Shown here piece by piece: positions 1 to 8,857 of a stretch of DNA of 64,000 nt (positions within the stretch are counted from its first letter, which is position 1; each line of letters begins with the position of its first letter). The DNA comes from Zavarzinella sp. (GTDB lineage: Bacteria > Planctomycetota > Planctomycetia > Gemmatales > Gemmataceae): assembly GCA_041399155.1 (NCBI GenBank), contig JAWKTI010000005.1:310001-374000 (forward strand), read 5' to 3'. The notes beneath the pieces were generated by a model. The model had not been told where the DNA came from, ran no database searches, and worked only from the letters and a program-made list of their open reading frames with translations. A program made the translations under genes and the position numbers.

Positions 1-388
1 GAGTGCGGTTCCTTTTGGCAGCATCGTCGGCCAGTGCGGCAATCGCGTCATTCACTTTTTTCTTCAGGCGGGTCATTTCTTCCGTCTGATCGGCAACAAA
101 ATCCCCACCGAAAACATCATCTCCAGGTGGGATAATTTTCTTTAAGGTGTCTTCTTTGACTGTTTCAATGAAAACTCCCTCATTTAATTGCATCTGAAAA
201 GGCTTGTAACCTTCTGGCACGGTAGCACCCGCAGCAGCTTCCAATGGGATGCCTTGCATCACCACTTCATTTCGGAATGCTACATAGGACAGTTCCTGAC
301 GAACTTTCCAGTTTTCGAGCGCAAAATAGCCAAAAGCTCCCGCAGCGAGGAGGTTGAACAGAATTAGCAACTTCCCAAGGAGCCCCAT
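1..388 (-). CDS. Membrane-anchored hypothetical protein (3' end cut off by window edge)
   Basis: About 129 codons can be read before the gene runs off the left edge. The start ATG (386-388) opens MGLLGKLLILFNLLAAGAFG, a single N-terminal hydrophobic anchor of about 20 residues. A soluble part follows, with KPFQMQLNEGVFIETVKED and a charged, probably helical stretch (TEEMTRLKKKVNDAIAALAD). I do not recognise the family. The anchor plus helix suggests an envelope protein facing the periplasm. An AATGAGAATCC half-site of the dyad described elsewhere lies about 30 bp upstream. The frame is open throughout, so I am confident that it is a gene and not confident about its role. Confidence 0.7.
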   Translation of the reverse strand, partial: MGLLGKLLILFNLLAAGAFGYFALENWKVRQELSYVAFRNEVVMQGIPLEAAAGATVPEGYKPFQMQLNEGVFIETVKEDTLKKIIPPGDDVFGGDFVADQTEEMTRLKKKVNDAIAALADDAAKRNRT

Positions 389-828
389 GACCCATCTCCC
401 AGTGCACTGTCGAGGATTCTCATTAAAATGGCAAAATCGCCATACACCAGCAAATCGGTGCCACCAATACTATTCGTGGGAATAGTAAGTTCATTTTAAC
501 CGATAAACTGCACGAATAAACCCTCTGGTTTATCTATTTTGTGATTTTGACCGAATTGGGGGCATTCGACAAGCAAAACTTACGAATGTTTTGTCAGGTA
601 ATTTCAAAATAGTCCGGTTAAATCGAACATGTGGATTATAGACGACCGATCAATCCATGTGCTAGACTACTACAAGAAGAATGTACTGGGGTGGGACTCG
701 CATTCAAACATCCACCTGATTGTACTTTAATATAATTAATTTGATAACCAGTTGTTTATCTTTTGTTGGTTCCTAATCAACAACTTGTGAAACAAGGATT
801 GCGAACTGGGTTTCGGAGCACCTACACG
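389..828. other. Gene-free divergent intergenic stretch
   Basis: This stretch separates the leftward membrane protein from the rightward kinase and must hold both promoters. It contains a 7-bp hairpin, ATAAACC-CTCT-GGTTTAT (516-533), with only a short weak T run after it. The sequence is AT-rich towards the kinase. No convincing ORF or RNA gene was seen. Confidence 0.5.
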
Positions 829-2208
829 ATGTCTACCAAGCCGAAAGCTCCGATGCTGCAGGAGTTGGGCGAATACGATATTATTTCGAAAATCGCCGAA
901 GGGGGCATGGGGGCGGTATACAAAGGGAAGCACCGCACCACACAGGAAATTGTGGCAATCAAGGTGCTTCCTTCCGTTACTGCCCAGAATCCCGTGCTGG
1001 TGAAACGCTTTGAACAGGAATTTCGCACCGCCAAAGCTCTGAACCACCCAAATGTGGTCCGTGCAATCGCATATTGCGGCAATCCTCCCACCCCATATCT
1101 GGTGATGGAATTCGTTGATGGTGTTTCATTGGGTGCGATGGTCGACCGCGATGGACCCATGAAGGAAAAAGACGCCCTGCGGATTATTGCCCAGGTTTGC
1201 CAGGGACTGCACCGTGCCCACAAACAGAAACTGATTCACCGCGATGTGAAGCCGGACAACGTGCTGGTCAATCGGGAAGGACTCGCCAAGCTGACTGATA
1301 TGGGCCTGGTGAAAGACATCGATAATGAAGTAAATCTCACAAAAACAGGCCGTGGGCTGGGCACCCCAAATTACATGGCACCGGAACAATTCCGCAACGC
1401 CAAGAACGTTGATGTGCGGTGCGACGTCTATTCTGCGGCAGCCACACTGTACACCATGGTTACAGGTGAAATTCCGTTTGGAAAAGTCAGTCCGCTGGAT
1501 TGCTGGATGAAAAAAATCCGGAATGAACTGACAGCACCGCGTGATTTGAATCCCGCATTATCCGAACGGGTGGACTGGGCCATTCGTCGGGCGATGAGTG
1601 CCGATCCAGACAAACGACCCGCATCATGCAAAGAATTTATCGAAGATTTAACTGGCACCAGCATTCGCCCACAGTCGAAGGGGGGCACCCAGGAAAGCCA
1701 GAACGACATTTTCTATCTTTCCTACCAGGATGAAACAGGCGAAGCACACACCGTGAAAGGGTCTCCAGATGGGATTCGCAGAGCGATCCAGGAAGGTATT
1801 CTGGGAGACATTCGCCTGATCCGTGCGGGACGCTCGAAATCAGGCCCGTTTGCTGGCCTCGAAAGTTACGCAGAATTTCGCGATCTGGTCATCGAACCAG
1901 CACCGATGAACATCCCTGGCATGAAACCGATTGGGTCCGCACACTCTGCACCACCACCTGCGCAGACAGCTTCTCCAACGTACGATTATGCTCCTACAAC
2001 GGCCCACCCTGTCAGTGCGTACGATGAACCCACGACTGCGTATCAGCCCCAAAGCACCCAAAAGCCGTTTTTTAATCTAACACCAAAGCAAACGTCAGAA
2101 CAAGAAATCTCCACCCAATCCAGTTGGTGGGTTTGGGTGCTGATCGTGGGCCTGGGAATCCTGATTGCAGTTGGCACTGTTGTGCTGCTTCCGATGCTGA
2201 AAGGCTGA
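829..2208 (+). CDS. Transmembrane Hanks-type serine/threonine protein kinase
   Basis: This 459-residue protein has an N-terminal kinase domain (about residues 15-300). It shows the glycine loop EGGMGAVYKG, the ATP-binding Lys45 in VAIK, the catalytic loop HRDVKPDN (137-144) and APEQ (184-187). The magnesium motif is DMG (157-159) instead of DFG, a conservative change. A linker of about 130 residues contains a small folded segment beginning FYLSYQDETGEAHTVKG and then Pro/Thr-rich sequence. One transmembrane helix (WWVWVLIVGLGILIAVG) sits at the C-terminus with almost nothing outside. I chose ATG 829 over an in-frame TTG at 763 because GGAG lies ten bases upstream and the domain begins soon after. 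It should phosphorylate cytoplasmic proteins; the signal sensed is unknown. Confidence 0.93.
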   Translation: MSTKPKAPMLQELGEYDIISKIAEGGMGAVYKGKHRTTQEIVAIKVLPSVTAQNPVLVKRFEQEFRTAKALNHPNVVRAIAYCGNPPTPYLVMEFVDGVSLGAMVDRDGPMKEKDALRIIAQVCQGLHRAHKQKLIHRDVKPDNVLVNREGLAKLTDMGLVKDIDNEVNLTKTGRGLGTPNYMAPEQFRNAKNVDVRCDVYSAAATLYTMVTGEIPFGKVSPLDCWMKKIRNELTAPRDLNPALSERVDWAIRRAMSADPDKRPASCKEFIEDLTGTSIRPQSKGGTQESQNDIFYLSYQDETGEAHTVKGSPDGIRRAIQEGILGDIRLIRAGRSKSGPFAGLESYAEFRDLVIEPAPMNIPGMKPIGSAHSAPPPAQTASPTYDYAPTTAHPVSAYDEPTTAYQPQSTQKPFFNLTPKQTSEQEISTQSSWWVWVLIVGLGILIAVGTVVLLPMLKG

Positions 2209-2429
2209 TAGATTCTCATTTTATTCTCATTTCTTGCCTGACTTTTCCCGGCAATAACTTACATGTCAGCTAAATTTGCTCAAACCAGTCAATTCATAGC
2301 TGGCAGAATGGAGAATCTGGGCAATTTCCTTCCCACGCAATTATGCCAATTATCGTGAGATTGCCGGTTTTCTTCAAAGTCCGACCATTGCTAATTCCGA
2401 AGGTAATTCTGGAGAATCTTGTATTTCAG

Positions 2430-2477
2430 GCCGTGCGGGCTGTCCGCCCTACGGCGCTTTACCGGACTAGAAGTCCG
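2430..2477. repeat. Two-hairpin element directly upstream of a start codon
   Basis: Two inverted repeats stand side by side. The first (2430-2455) pairs GCCGTGCGGGC with GCCCTACGGC, with one mismatch. The second (2463-2468 with 2472-2477) is a perfect CGGACT-AGA-AGTCCG. The first resembles the GC-rich palindromes at 31496-31897. The element ends 13 bases before the lipoprotein ATG at 2491, so the transcript would carry hairpins just ahead of the ribosome site. Confidence 0.6.
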
Positions 2478-2490
2478 AAGTGGGCATGTT

Positions 2491-3531
2491 ATGAAGCGAA
2501 CTGCGGCAGCATTCATGTTGCTCGCCGGCCTTGGCGGGTGCATGACGACCAAACAGAAAGATCAACCCGTTGGGGAGCAGCTTTCATTCGGTCGCGTTAC
2601 ACGTCCTGCACAAGTTGCAGGTGTTACTGGACCCTACGGCGAACCTTTCACGGTGAAACAAGCCAATCTGGTGGTGCGTGGCAAAGATGCAAATCTTCGC
2701 AACGCTGCCTACCAGGGTGATGGTGCCAACAACATCATGTTGGCAGGCGGTGCAGGTGGTTATGGTTCCCCGGGCCTGAAGGCTCGTGGTGGCTATGCAC
2801 CTGTGGGTCCGGAAGGTCCTGGTTTTTACCCTGGCCGTGGCATTCTGCCCGTACCAGGTGCTGCACCGTTCGGTGCGGTGGCAGCCATTGGTGCCATGCC
2901 CCCAGGTGGGATGATGGCTCCCATCAACGCACGTACCAGCATTCGCTTTGGCGATCCTCTGGACATGAAAGTGGGCTGGATGAATCCAGACGGCACCGTC
3001 AAGGAAGCCCTGGTGACACCCGCACGGTACAATTTCCTGCAAGGTGGCATCTACCGCTTGAAATTGAGCAATATTCAAGGTCGACCCGGCCTGGAACTGT
3101 ACCCCACGCTCGAAGTGAATCCTGCTTCTGAGAAATCAGCAGTATTCCTCGACCATAACTCGGTTCCATTGTCGTTCACCGATGATGACTTCGAGCAAGT
3201 GGCCGCTGGTCACTTCCTGGTGAAAGTGGTGTATCTGCCTCATCCTCAATTCCAGGATCTGGCCGATGTGGGTACGCCCGAAGTGATTTCGGTGCGACTG
3301 GAACCCGGAACCGATCCGATTGCCGAAGCCCGCCGTCGTGGTGATATTCTGCTGATCGTTCGCATGGGTAACATCGATCTGGAAGCGCCGAATACTCCGC
3401 CATTGACTGCACCCAGCCCCTTCGCACCACCCGCTGGCTTCCCGATGCCTGGTGGTCCTGGTGGCCAAGGTGGCTTCCCACCAGCAGGTCCGATGGGCCC
3501 ACCTCCAGGTGGTCCGGTTCCTCCTCAGTAA
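2491..3531 (+). CDS. Lipoprotein with Gly/Pro-rich regions, paralogue of the next gene
   Basis: This 346-residue protein starts MKRTAAAFMLLAGLGGCMTT, a lipoprotein signal with the acylated cysteine at position 17. A Gly-rich segment follows (about 85-150). A beta-rich domain (about 155-310) carries YRLKLSNIQGRPGLELYPTLE, and the tail is Pro/Gly-rich. The same domain order, including RPGLELYPT and RRGDILLIVRMG, recurs in the protein at 3703-5127 (RPGVELFPT, QLGRMMLIVRLG), so the two look like an old tandem duplication. Start choice: an in-frame TTG at 2419 would read through the two-hairpin repeat, whereas ATG 2491 gives a clean lipoprotein signal. Function is unknown; it probably sits in the cell envelope. 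Confidence 0.8.
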   Translation: MKRTAAAFMLLAGLGGCMTTKQKDQPVGEQLSFGRVTRPAQVAGVTGPYGEPFTVKQANLVVRGKDANLRNAAYQGDGANNIMLAGGAGGYGSPGLKARGGYAPVGPEGPGFYPGRGILPVPGAAPFGAVAAIGAMPPGGMMAPINARTSIRFGDPLDMKVGWMNPDGTVKEALVTPARYNFLQGGIYRLKLSNIQGRPGLELYPTLEVNPASEKSAVFLDHNSVPLSFTDDDFEQVAAGHFLVKVVYLPHPQFQDLADVGTPEVISVRLEPGTDPIAEARRRGDILLIVRMGNIDLEAPNTPPLTAPSPFAPPAGFPMPGGPGGQGGFPPAGPMGPPPGGPVPPQ

Positions 3532-3578
3532 TGTCGGCAGGAACAGCGTTTCATGAAGTGTCTTGCAACAACAATGGG

Positions 3579-3625
3579 GAGCAGGTAACGAGGTGGGCAT
3601 TCTCATCTCTACCTGCTCTTTTTTT
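3579..3625 (+). terminator. Rho-independent terminator
   Basis: GAGCAGGTA (3579-3587) pairs perfectly with TACCTGCTC (3610-3618), and seven T residues follow directly (3619-3625). The 22-base loop is long, but stem plus T run is the standard layout. It lies 47 bases after the stop of the lipoprotein gene and should separate its transcript from the next gene. Confidence 0.7.
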
Positions 3626-3626
3626 G

Positions 3627-3679
3627 GTTACCCACTGCCTTTGTGGGTAACTCAAGGAATCCTGGTTCTCGACAGAACC
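3627..3679 (+). promoter_or_regulatory. Two further hairpins in the leader of the DUF11-type gene
   Basis: Immediately after the terminator come GTTACCCAC/GTGGGTAAC (3627-3635 with 3643-3651) and GGTTCT/AGAACC (3664-3669 with 3674-3679). Both are perfect and neither has a T run. They lie 24-76 bases before the next ATG (3703) and could shape its leader RNA. I recognise no riboswitch in them. Confidence 0.45.
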
Positions 3680-3702
3680 AACAGTATTGGGGAACAATTG
3701 CG

Positions 3703-5127
3703 ATGAATATCGGCATGCTAGCACTGTTGGCAACGGTAGGTCAGGCACCATTTACGCCACCACCTGCCTTACCCGGTGCACAATATCTGTATGTCCATGC
3801 CACAGGACCTCAAGGAAGCACGGTCACCTGGCAACCGGGTACGCCCATTGCCACCAAAGTGAACGGTGCCGTAGGCCTTCGGCCCGGCTATCCATTTCGG
3901 ATGAAATTGTCCGATTTGCCGGATCGCCCTGGCGTGGAATTGTTCCCCACCTTCGAAGTACGTGGGACGCTGGTACCACGTCCGGGAATGGATGTCAGCA
4001 AACATGCCGTTCCGGTAATATTCAGCGACCGTGATATCGAAGATGCCACCGCTGGCCGGTTGGTGACCAGGTACTTTTATCTGGAAAATCCAGAGTTTGC
4101 CGCTGCCAATGCTACGGGCGAACCAGTGGAATTCACCGCACCGACCGAAACGGAAGCGTTGAAGCAAGCCCGCCAGTTGGGTCGAATGATGCTGATTGTT
4201 CGCCTGGGTGACCGCACCTTCGATTCGGAAGAATTGATGCGGTTTAATATTCCCGAAACCGTCTGGTTTCCCGGGGTAAAAGAACCGGGCTTTCCACCGA
4301 TTCCACCGATGCTGCCATTTGGGAATTTCCAACTGTACGACCCGATCATTGGTGCGAAAGGTGCCAGCGAAGAGTGTCTGCACGATGGTGGCGATGTGCT
4401 GCAGAGCATGGGGATCGGCCACCGCGGCGAGATGCTGGGGGTGGATCCATCCGATACCGCGATGAAGTTTACTTCCCGTGGCATGACTCGCATTGCACCG
4501 TCGAACCGTGTCTGCATTTGTGTCCCACGATTTGCCAACGTGCGGGTACTGCGGGGAATCGATGCGATGCACCTGGCCCAGATGACTTATCTGTCGGCTG
4601 GATTACGCAGTCCGGTGATTGTGGTAAAAGATGATGCCCCACTGGTGGCAGTGAAGATCGATCCACTGGCAGGATTCCGTAACAGTATCCGTGCCACGGG
4701 TGTGCAGCAAACAAACGCCCCACTCGAATTGCAGCAACTCTGGGGCCCACCCGCGGGTGTATCGACGGTGAAGGGTGTGGCAGCGCTGGCGCAAGTGCGT
4801 AGCCCTGAAGAAATTACGTCGCTTCCTGGTTGTGGCCTTTGGTTGCAGAAAAGCGTCAATCCGGTGAATCCGCAAAAGATTGGCGAAATTGTTACTTTCA
4901 CCCTGAAGTTTACCAATCCATCGGCAGACGAAATGACCGATGTGGTCATTGTGGACAACCTGACCACTCGACTCGAGTTTATTGAAGGCTCGGCGAAATC
5001 GTCCCGCCCTGCGACGTTTACTGCCACCCCGAACAAGGCCAATTCGGTCCTGTTACGCTGGGCAATTGATGGCCGCCTGGGACCTGGCGAAACAGGCACC
5101 ATCACCTTCCAGGCCCGCATTCGCTAG
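3703..5127 (+). CDS. Secreted protein with C-terminal DUF11-like repeat domain
   Basis: This 474-residue protein opens MNIGMLALLATVGQAP, a signal-like segment. Residues about 30-190 match the beta-rich domain of the lipoprotein just upstream, and a central segment of unknown type follows. The last 100 residues (LQKSVNPVNPQKIGEIVTF, then TDVVIVDNLTTRLEFIEGSA and GPGETGTITFQARIR) have the form of DUF11/conserved-repeat domains, Ig-like folds found in bacterial surface proteins. ATG 3703 has GGGG ten bases upstream; an in-frame GTG at 3643 lies inside the leader hairpins and is rejected. It is probably a surface or periplasmic structural protein. Confidence 0.8.
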   Translation: MNIGMLALLATVGQAPFTPPPALPGAQYLYVHATGPQGSTVTWQPGTPIATKVNGAVGLRPGYPFRMKLSDLPDRPGVELFPTFEVRGTLVPRPGMDVSKHAVPVIFSDRDIEDATAGRLVTRYFYLENPEFAAANATGEPVEFTAPTETEALKQARQLGRMMLIVRLGDRTFDSEELMRFNIPETVWFPGVKEPGFPPIPPMLPFGNFQLYDPIIGAKGASEECLHDGGDVLQSMGIGHRGEMLGVDPSDTAMKFTSRGMTRIAPSNRVCICVPRFANVRVLRGIDAMHLAQMTYLSAGLRSPVIVVKDDAPLVAVKIDPLAGFRNSIRATGVQQTNAPLELQQLWGPPAGVSTVKGVAALAQVRSPEEITSLPGCGLWLQKSVNPVNPQKIGEIVTFTLKFTNPSADEMTDVVIVDNLTTRLEFIEGSAKSSRPATFTATPNKANSVLLRWAIDGRLGPGETGTITFQARIR

Positions 5128-5354
5128 GCCAATTTTCTCATCAGCACGGTTGCGAAAACCAACGGTCCATACCTGGGGTGGGGATGGCACTTTTCCAACA
5201 TTTGCTGGATAAAATGCTGAAAACGAACTTGTTTGTCTAGTCACCGATATGTTTCTCGGCATGGAACATGTTCTCGATGGACCTGATGCTTCATTTGCAG
5301 TCGGTCTGGTTCCAGAGGCATTATTAGAATGAAAATGACAGGCTGTTGGAAAGT

Positions 5355-5960
5355 ATGGTAACCGATCAACTGGGACAAATTGACTACAAACCCACCGTTT
5401 ATGTGATTTCTGGTCCGAATGGAGCGGGGAAGACGACCTTTGCCACCGAATTTCTACCTCATTTTGCCCACTGCCGCGAATTTTTGAATGCCGATCTGAT
5501 TGCGGCTGGCCTGTCTCCGTTCCATCCGGAATCACAGAATGTGCGTGCCGGAAGATTATTGCTCGAACGAATTGCCGAAATCCGGGAACAGAAACTGGAT
5601 TTTGGATTCGAGACAACGCTTTCAGGCCGCACATATATGAGAGTTCTTTCAGATTTACAGACGAGTGGTTACCGCATCGAATTGTTCTTTCTCTGGTTGC
5701 CCAGTGCCGAAATGGCAGTTAATCGGGTGGCCAATCGCGTGAGACAAGGTGGGCATAATATACCAGTGCATGATATTCGCCGCCGCTACAAAGCGGGTTT
5801 GCGAAATCTGTTTCATCTCTACCGAGAACGTGTTGATTGTTTCTGGCTTTACGATGCATCATCGATGAACCCAGAGCCGATTTGTTGTGAAGTAAATGGT
5901 AAACTAACAAAAGTAAATTCCAAATTGTTTGACACAATTGAAATACAAGCCGGGGAATAA
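5355..5960 (+). CDS. Zeta-toxin-like P-loop kinase
   Basis: This 201-residue protein has a Walker A motif, GPNGAGKTT (20-28), near the N-terminus and then NADLIAAGLSP (45-55), the place where zeta toxins and related kinases bind substrate. FETTLSGRTY follows further on. This is the standalone zeta_toxin/AAA_33 architecture. Zeta toxins phosphorylate UDP-N-acetylglucosamine; whether this compact relative does so cannot be read from the sequence. ATG 5355 has a short GGA upstream. The stop is two bases before the ATG of a 70-residue partner, so the two are almost certainly translated together. A toxin-antitoxin pair is the natural reading. Confidence 0.8.
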   Translation: MVTDQLGQIDYKPTVYVISGPNGAGKTTFATEFLPHFAHCREFLNADLIAAGLSPFHPESQNVRAGRLLLERIAEIREQKLDFGFETTLSGRTYMRVLSDLQTSGYRIELFFLWLPSAEMAVNRVANRVRQGGHNIPVHDIRRRYKAGLRNLFHLYRERVDCFWLYDASSMNPEPICCEVNGKLTKVNSKLFDTIEIQAGE

Positions 5961-5961
5961 C

Positions 5962-6174
5962 ATGCAAACGCCTGAGATTCCTATCAATCAGGAAAAGATC
6001 GATGCCGCGTTCCTGCAGGCATCGCGGAAGGTGGTGGAGCGTGCGATTAATACGGGAACACCTGTGATCATCTGGGAAGATGGTGCGTTGAAAGAAGTGG
6101 ACCCCAGCACGTATTTGAATGGACCTTTATTTGCCCCACCAGTGGAGAAGCAGGGCCCCACCACAGATTCCTGA
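5962..6174 (+). CDS. Small protein paired with the zeta-like kinase; possible antitoxin
   Basis: This 70-residue protein begins one base after the kinase stop, with GGGGAA as ribosome site. Its core reads FLQASRKVVERAINTGTPVI and then IIWEDGALKEVDP: one amphipathic helix and a beta hairpin. Small proteins with this 'xGTPVxxWxDGxxxxxxP' pattern are, as I recall, common beside zeta-like kinases, which supports pairing, but the antitoxin role is inference. The order is kinase first, the reverse of the classic epsilon-zeta operon. It is too small to carry a recognisable DNA-binding domain. Confidence 0.7.
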   Translation: MQTPEIPINQEKIDAAFLQASRKVVERAINTGTPVIIWEDGALKEVDPSTYLNGPLFAPPVEKQGPTTDS

Positions 6175-6433
6175 AGTGGGTATGAAAATTCAGCAATCCT
6201 TGCACAGAAAGTGGATTTTCGCTACGGTTTAATATTTCAAAAATGCCATATTGTAAAATTATGATTTACAGCTATTTCTTGGCAATAACATAATTTCATG
6301 TCAAATATTGATGCATCAATCAATTAATCGGGTGGAATCGATTCCGGAACACTGTTCTAGATTCATCAATACAAACTTGTTACAGATTTCTGAAAACAGC
6401 ACCGAAAAAAGTAAATGATTCCCCCGGTGCGAA

Positions 6434-7552
6434 ATGACTGTTCAAGGTGCCGAAGCCGATATGACATGGGCGAATTATCTTGCGAATAAGCATTTTGGCA
6501 CCCTCGATGGCCTGCGGTTCATCAGTATTGTGGCGGTGGTGGGCTTTCATGTCGAGCCGGAATTGTTATTTGGGCTGTTCAAACGCGGTTTTCTTGGCGT
6601 TGATCTCTTTTTTGTGATCAGCGGCTTTCTGATCACCACTCTCCTGCTACGGGAGCAGCAGACTGCAGGCAAAATTTCTCTCCGGCAGTTTTACATCCGG
6701 CGAACCTTGCGGATTTTCCCACTGTATTATGCAATTCTCTTCGGTCTCATCGTTCTCCTTTTGCTGTTGGCGGCGATCGGAAAATCCCCGTCATTTGCGC
6801 CCAGTTTCTGGCACTATCTGCCATATAACCTGACATTTCTGGCAAACTGGGTCATCCAGCCGGGCCTGCTGAATACTCTCTGGTCGCTCGCCACTGAAGA
6901 ACAGTTCTACCTGGTCTGCCCACTGATGCTGAAATATCTCCCCAGGTGGCTGACCGTTGTGCTGCTGACACTTTTTTTGGTGGGTAATCAACTGGTCAAT
7001 TTTGGAGTGCTGGATTACTGGATATACACGGAATGGGACGCACCTCCAACGTTGTATATTCTGCAGTGCACCTACACCCCACTGATTCTGGGGGTTTTTC
7101 TGGGCTTCGCACTGCACCACCCAGGTGGGTATCGGGTGTTTCAATACCTCACCGTGGGGCGGTTTGGATCGATGGTCTGGCTGGCAACCCTTTATGCTCT
7201 AATGATCTTGTGCCCATCAGATCTTTCTGGCTGGCCAAGACTGTCGATTCAACTGGTAATGATGCTTCTGGTGGCGGCATCCGTGCGAGATGAGAGGCAC
7301 CATCTGTCCCACCTGCTTCGGTGGGGGCCTGTGGTCTATGTGGGTAAAATCAGCTACGGAATCTACCTGCTGCACCTTTTTTCCATGGCGGTAGCTTCGC
7401 GGTTGTTGCAGAAACTCGAATGGGAAACGGCTGGTTTGCAAACTGCACTGACTTTACTGCTTTCAATAGTCGCAGCGGGCATCAGTTTCCGCTATCTCGA
7501 ACAGCCATTCTTGAAACTCCGCACCCGATTCACCCCACCCCGCAATGGGTGA
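6434..7552 (+). CDS. Acyltransferase 3 family membrane protein (OafA/YrhL-like)
   Basis: This 372-residue polytopic membrane protein opens with LDGLRFISIVAVVGFH (His39) and then GFLGVDLFFVISGFLIT, the signature of acyltransferase family 3. FYIRRTLRIFPLYY (87-100) supplies the conserved arginines. About ten hydrophobic segments follow. These enzymes move acetyl or other acyl groups onto exported polysaccharides or lipids, which fits the exopolysaccharide genes elsewhere in the window. No SGNH domain is fused to the C-terminus. ATG 6434 is used; an internal ATG at 6461 is possible. It stands alone between AT-rich gaps. Confidence 0.9.
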   Translation: MTVQGAEADMTWANYLANKHFGTLDGLRFISIVAVVGFHVEPELLFGLFKRGFLGVDLFFVISGFLITTLLLREQQTAGKISLRQFYIRRTLRIFPLYYAILFGLIVLLLLLAAIGKSPSFAPSFWHYLPYNLTFLANWVIQPGLLNTLWSLATEEQFYLVCPLMLKYLPRWLTVVLLTLFLVGNQLVNFGVLDYWIYTEWDAPPTLYILQCTYTPLILGVFLGFALHHPGGYRVFQYLTVGRFGSMVWLATLYALMILCPSDLSGWPRLSIQLVMMLLVAASVRDERHHLSHLLRWGPVVYVGKISYGIYLLHLFSMAVASRLLQKLEWETAGLQTALTLLLSIVAAGISFRYLEQPFLKLRTRFTPPRNG

Positions 7553-7646
7553 AAGTGCATGTGCTCTTGACTGGAATGACCTGAATAGTGGTGAAACAAC
7601 TTGAAATGCAATTTTAGCCAGGCAGTAAAGATTTGTCAGTGCTCGT

Positions 7647-7991
7647 TTACCCCGGGGGCCAGGCCAGTGGTCGGCCACCCAGCAGGTGCATGTGCAGGTG
7701 GGGCACAGTCTGCCCACCATGTTCGTTGCAGTTCAGCACCAGGCGATAGCCTTCGTGCAGACCCAACTGCTGCACAAGTTGATTGGCAATCAGGTGCATA
7801 TTCCCAATGACCAGCTGATCATCCGCAGTCAGATCATCGTGGGTGCGAATGACTTTCTTCGGTATGATCAGCACATGCACGGGTGCCTGGGGATTAATAT
7901 CGTGAAACGCCAGGCACTGCTCGTCTTCATAAATGATTCGTGCGGGAATCGTTTTATCGATAATCTTCAAAAAAAGATTGTCTGACAGCAT
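7647..7991 (-). CDS. HIT family nucleotide hydrolase (HINT-like)
   Basis: This 114-residue protein is full length for the HINT/PKCI branch. The active-site motif HLHMHLL lies at 98-104, with the nucleophile His100 flanked by His98 and His102. The N-terminus (FLKIIDKTIPARIIYED, AFHDINPQAPVHVLIIPK) is typical of the family. HINT proteins hydrolyse adenosine 5'-phosphoramidates and similar aminoacyl-AMP compounds in the cytoplasm. It converges with the acyltransferase gene and has no partner. The assignment is firm; the physiological substrate is not known. Confidence 0.95.
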   Translation of the reverse strand: MLSDNLFLKIIDKTIPARIIYEDEQCLAFHDINPQAPVHVLIIPKKVIRTHDDLTADDQLVIGNMHLIANQLVQQLGLHEGYRLVLNCNEHGGQTVPHLHMHLLGGRPLAWPPG

Positions 7992-8857
7992 GGTAAGACT
8001 TCCTGTTCAAGTTTCAAAAGATTCTTAGTGATGAACCCAAGCCAAGATGATTTTTTCGAAAACAACTTTCAATAAGTCTTCCTGGTGAATCTGAAAACCA
8101 CCAACCATCTGTACCTTCCAACATGATCAAATGGCGAAACATTTTTTGTCGGTATCGGGTCGTTGGTCGATGTTGCACGTCCGTAACAGAAATATTTAAG
8201 CAGTTTTTATAACGGTAACCAACATCATCAGCAAGACACAAACGTTCATATGTTTCCTGATCGAATTCGATCGACCATGGCCCTTCAACACCTGGAATGT
8301 CTAAACCAAAATCAGTTTGAAATTCGGTGTTTCTGGTATTTTTTGATCCAACCGCGGCTATCGCCGTCGGCTCACAAACCCAACCGACGGCTGGGTTTCA
8401 GACGGTTGTGTCTACAACCGTCATTCCCGCGTAGGCGGGAATCCAGTACTAAACACTTGAGTTGGCAACTCAACATCATGTTTTTGTGAGCTGCGGTTCG
8501 CATGATAGACGTTAAAACACCGATTTTCACATGAAATTGGGTTTAGTGTCTCCAGAAAAGCCAGTTATTTCATCTCTATTATATTTTTGAGAGACCGATA
8601 TCCAATCAATTCGACCCATTCTTCGCGCAATTCAGTTTCCTCAGGGAAATCTTCCGTGGGCGAAAATAGATGTGGGGCTGCGATTGAGCAAATTATTCAG
8701 ATGACCGCTTTAGTAGCTCACTCCATCAGCTTTTTGCACTTGAAGAACCAATTCTGGTGCGGCAAGCACTCTCCTGCGGGATTCTGCTGGCACTGTGGGC
8801 AATTGTCGCTAAAATTTCTACTTACACAGGAATGTGCTGATCTTCCAGGAGCCTGGA
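7992..8857. other. Gene-free stretch with a hairpin cluster
   Basis: Apart from the three hairpins at 8376-8442 I see no supported gene in these 866 bases. Short open frames exist on both strands, but they lack ribosome sites and protein-like composition. One of them owes its length to the repeat itself. Confidence 0.6.
8376..8442. repeat. Three consecutive perfect hairpins, last one of the SFPRRRESS type
   Basis: AAACCCA/TGGGTTT (8376-8382 with 8392-8398), GACGGTTGT/ACAACCGTC (8401-8409 with 8414-8422) and ATTCCCGC/GCGGGAAT (8423-8430 with 8435-8442) follow each other with almost no gap. The last is the core of a dispersed intergenic repeat found in many bacteria, which reads as SFPRRRESS when translated. 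Such REP-like elements are mobilised or spread copies, not genes. Confidence 0.75.

Noticed and set aside
1326..1339. TGAAGTAAATCTCA as another dyad copy
   Set aside because: It lies inside the kinase coding sequence and is in line with the one or two matches expected by chance.
8250..8489. 79-codon rightward frame
   Set aside because: Its end is the translated dispersed repeat (SFPRRRESS), there is no ribosome site, and its start lies in sequence without protein-like composition.
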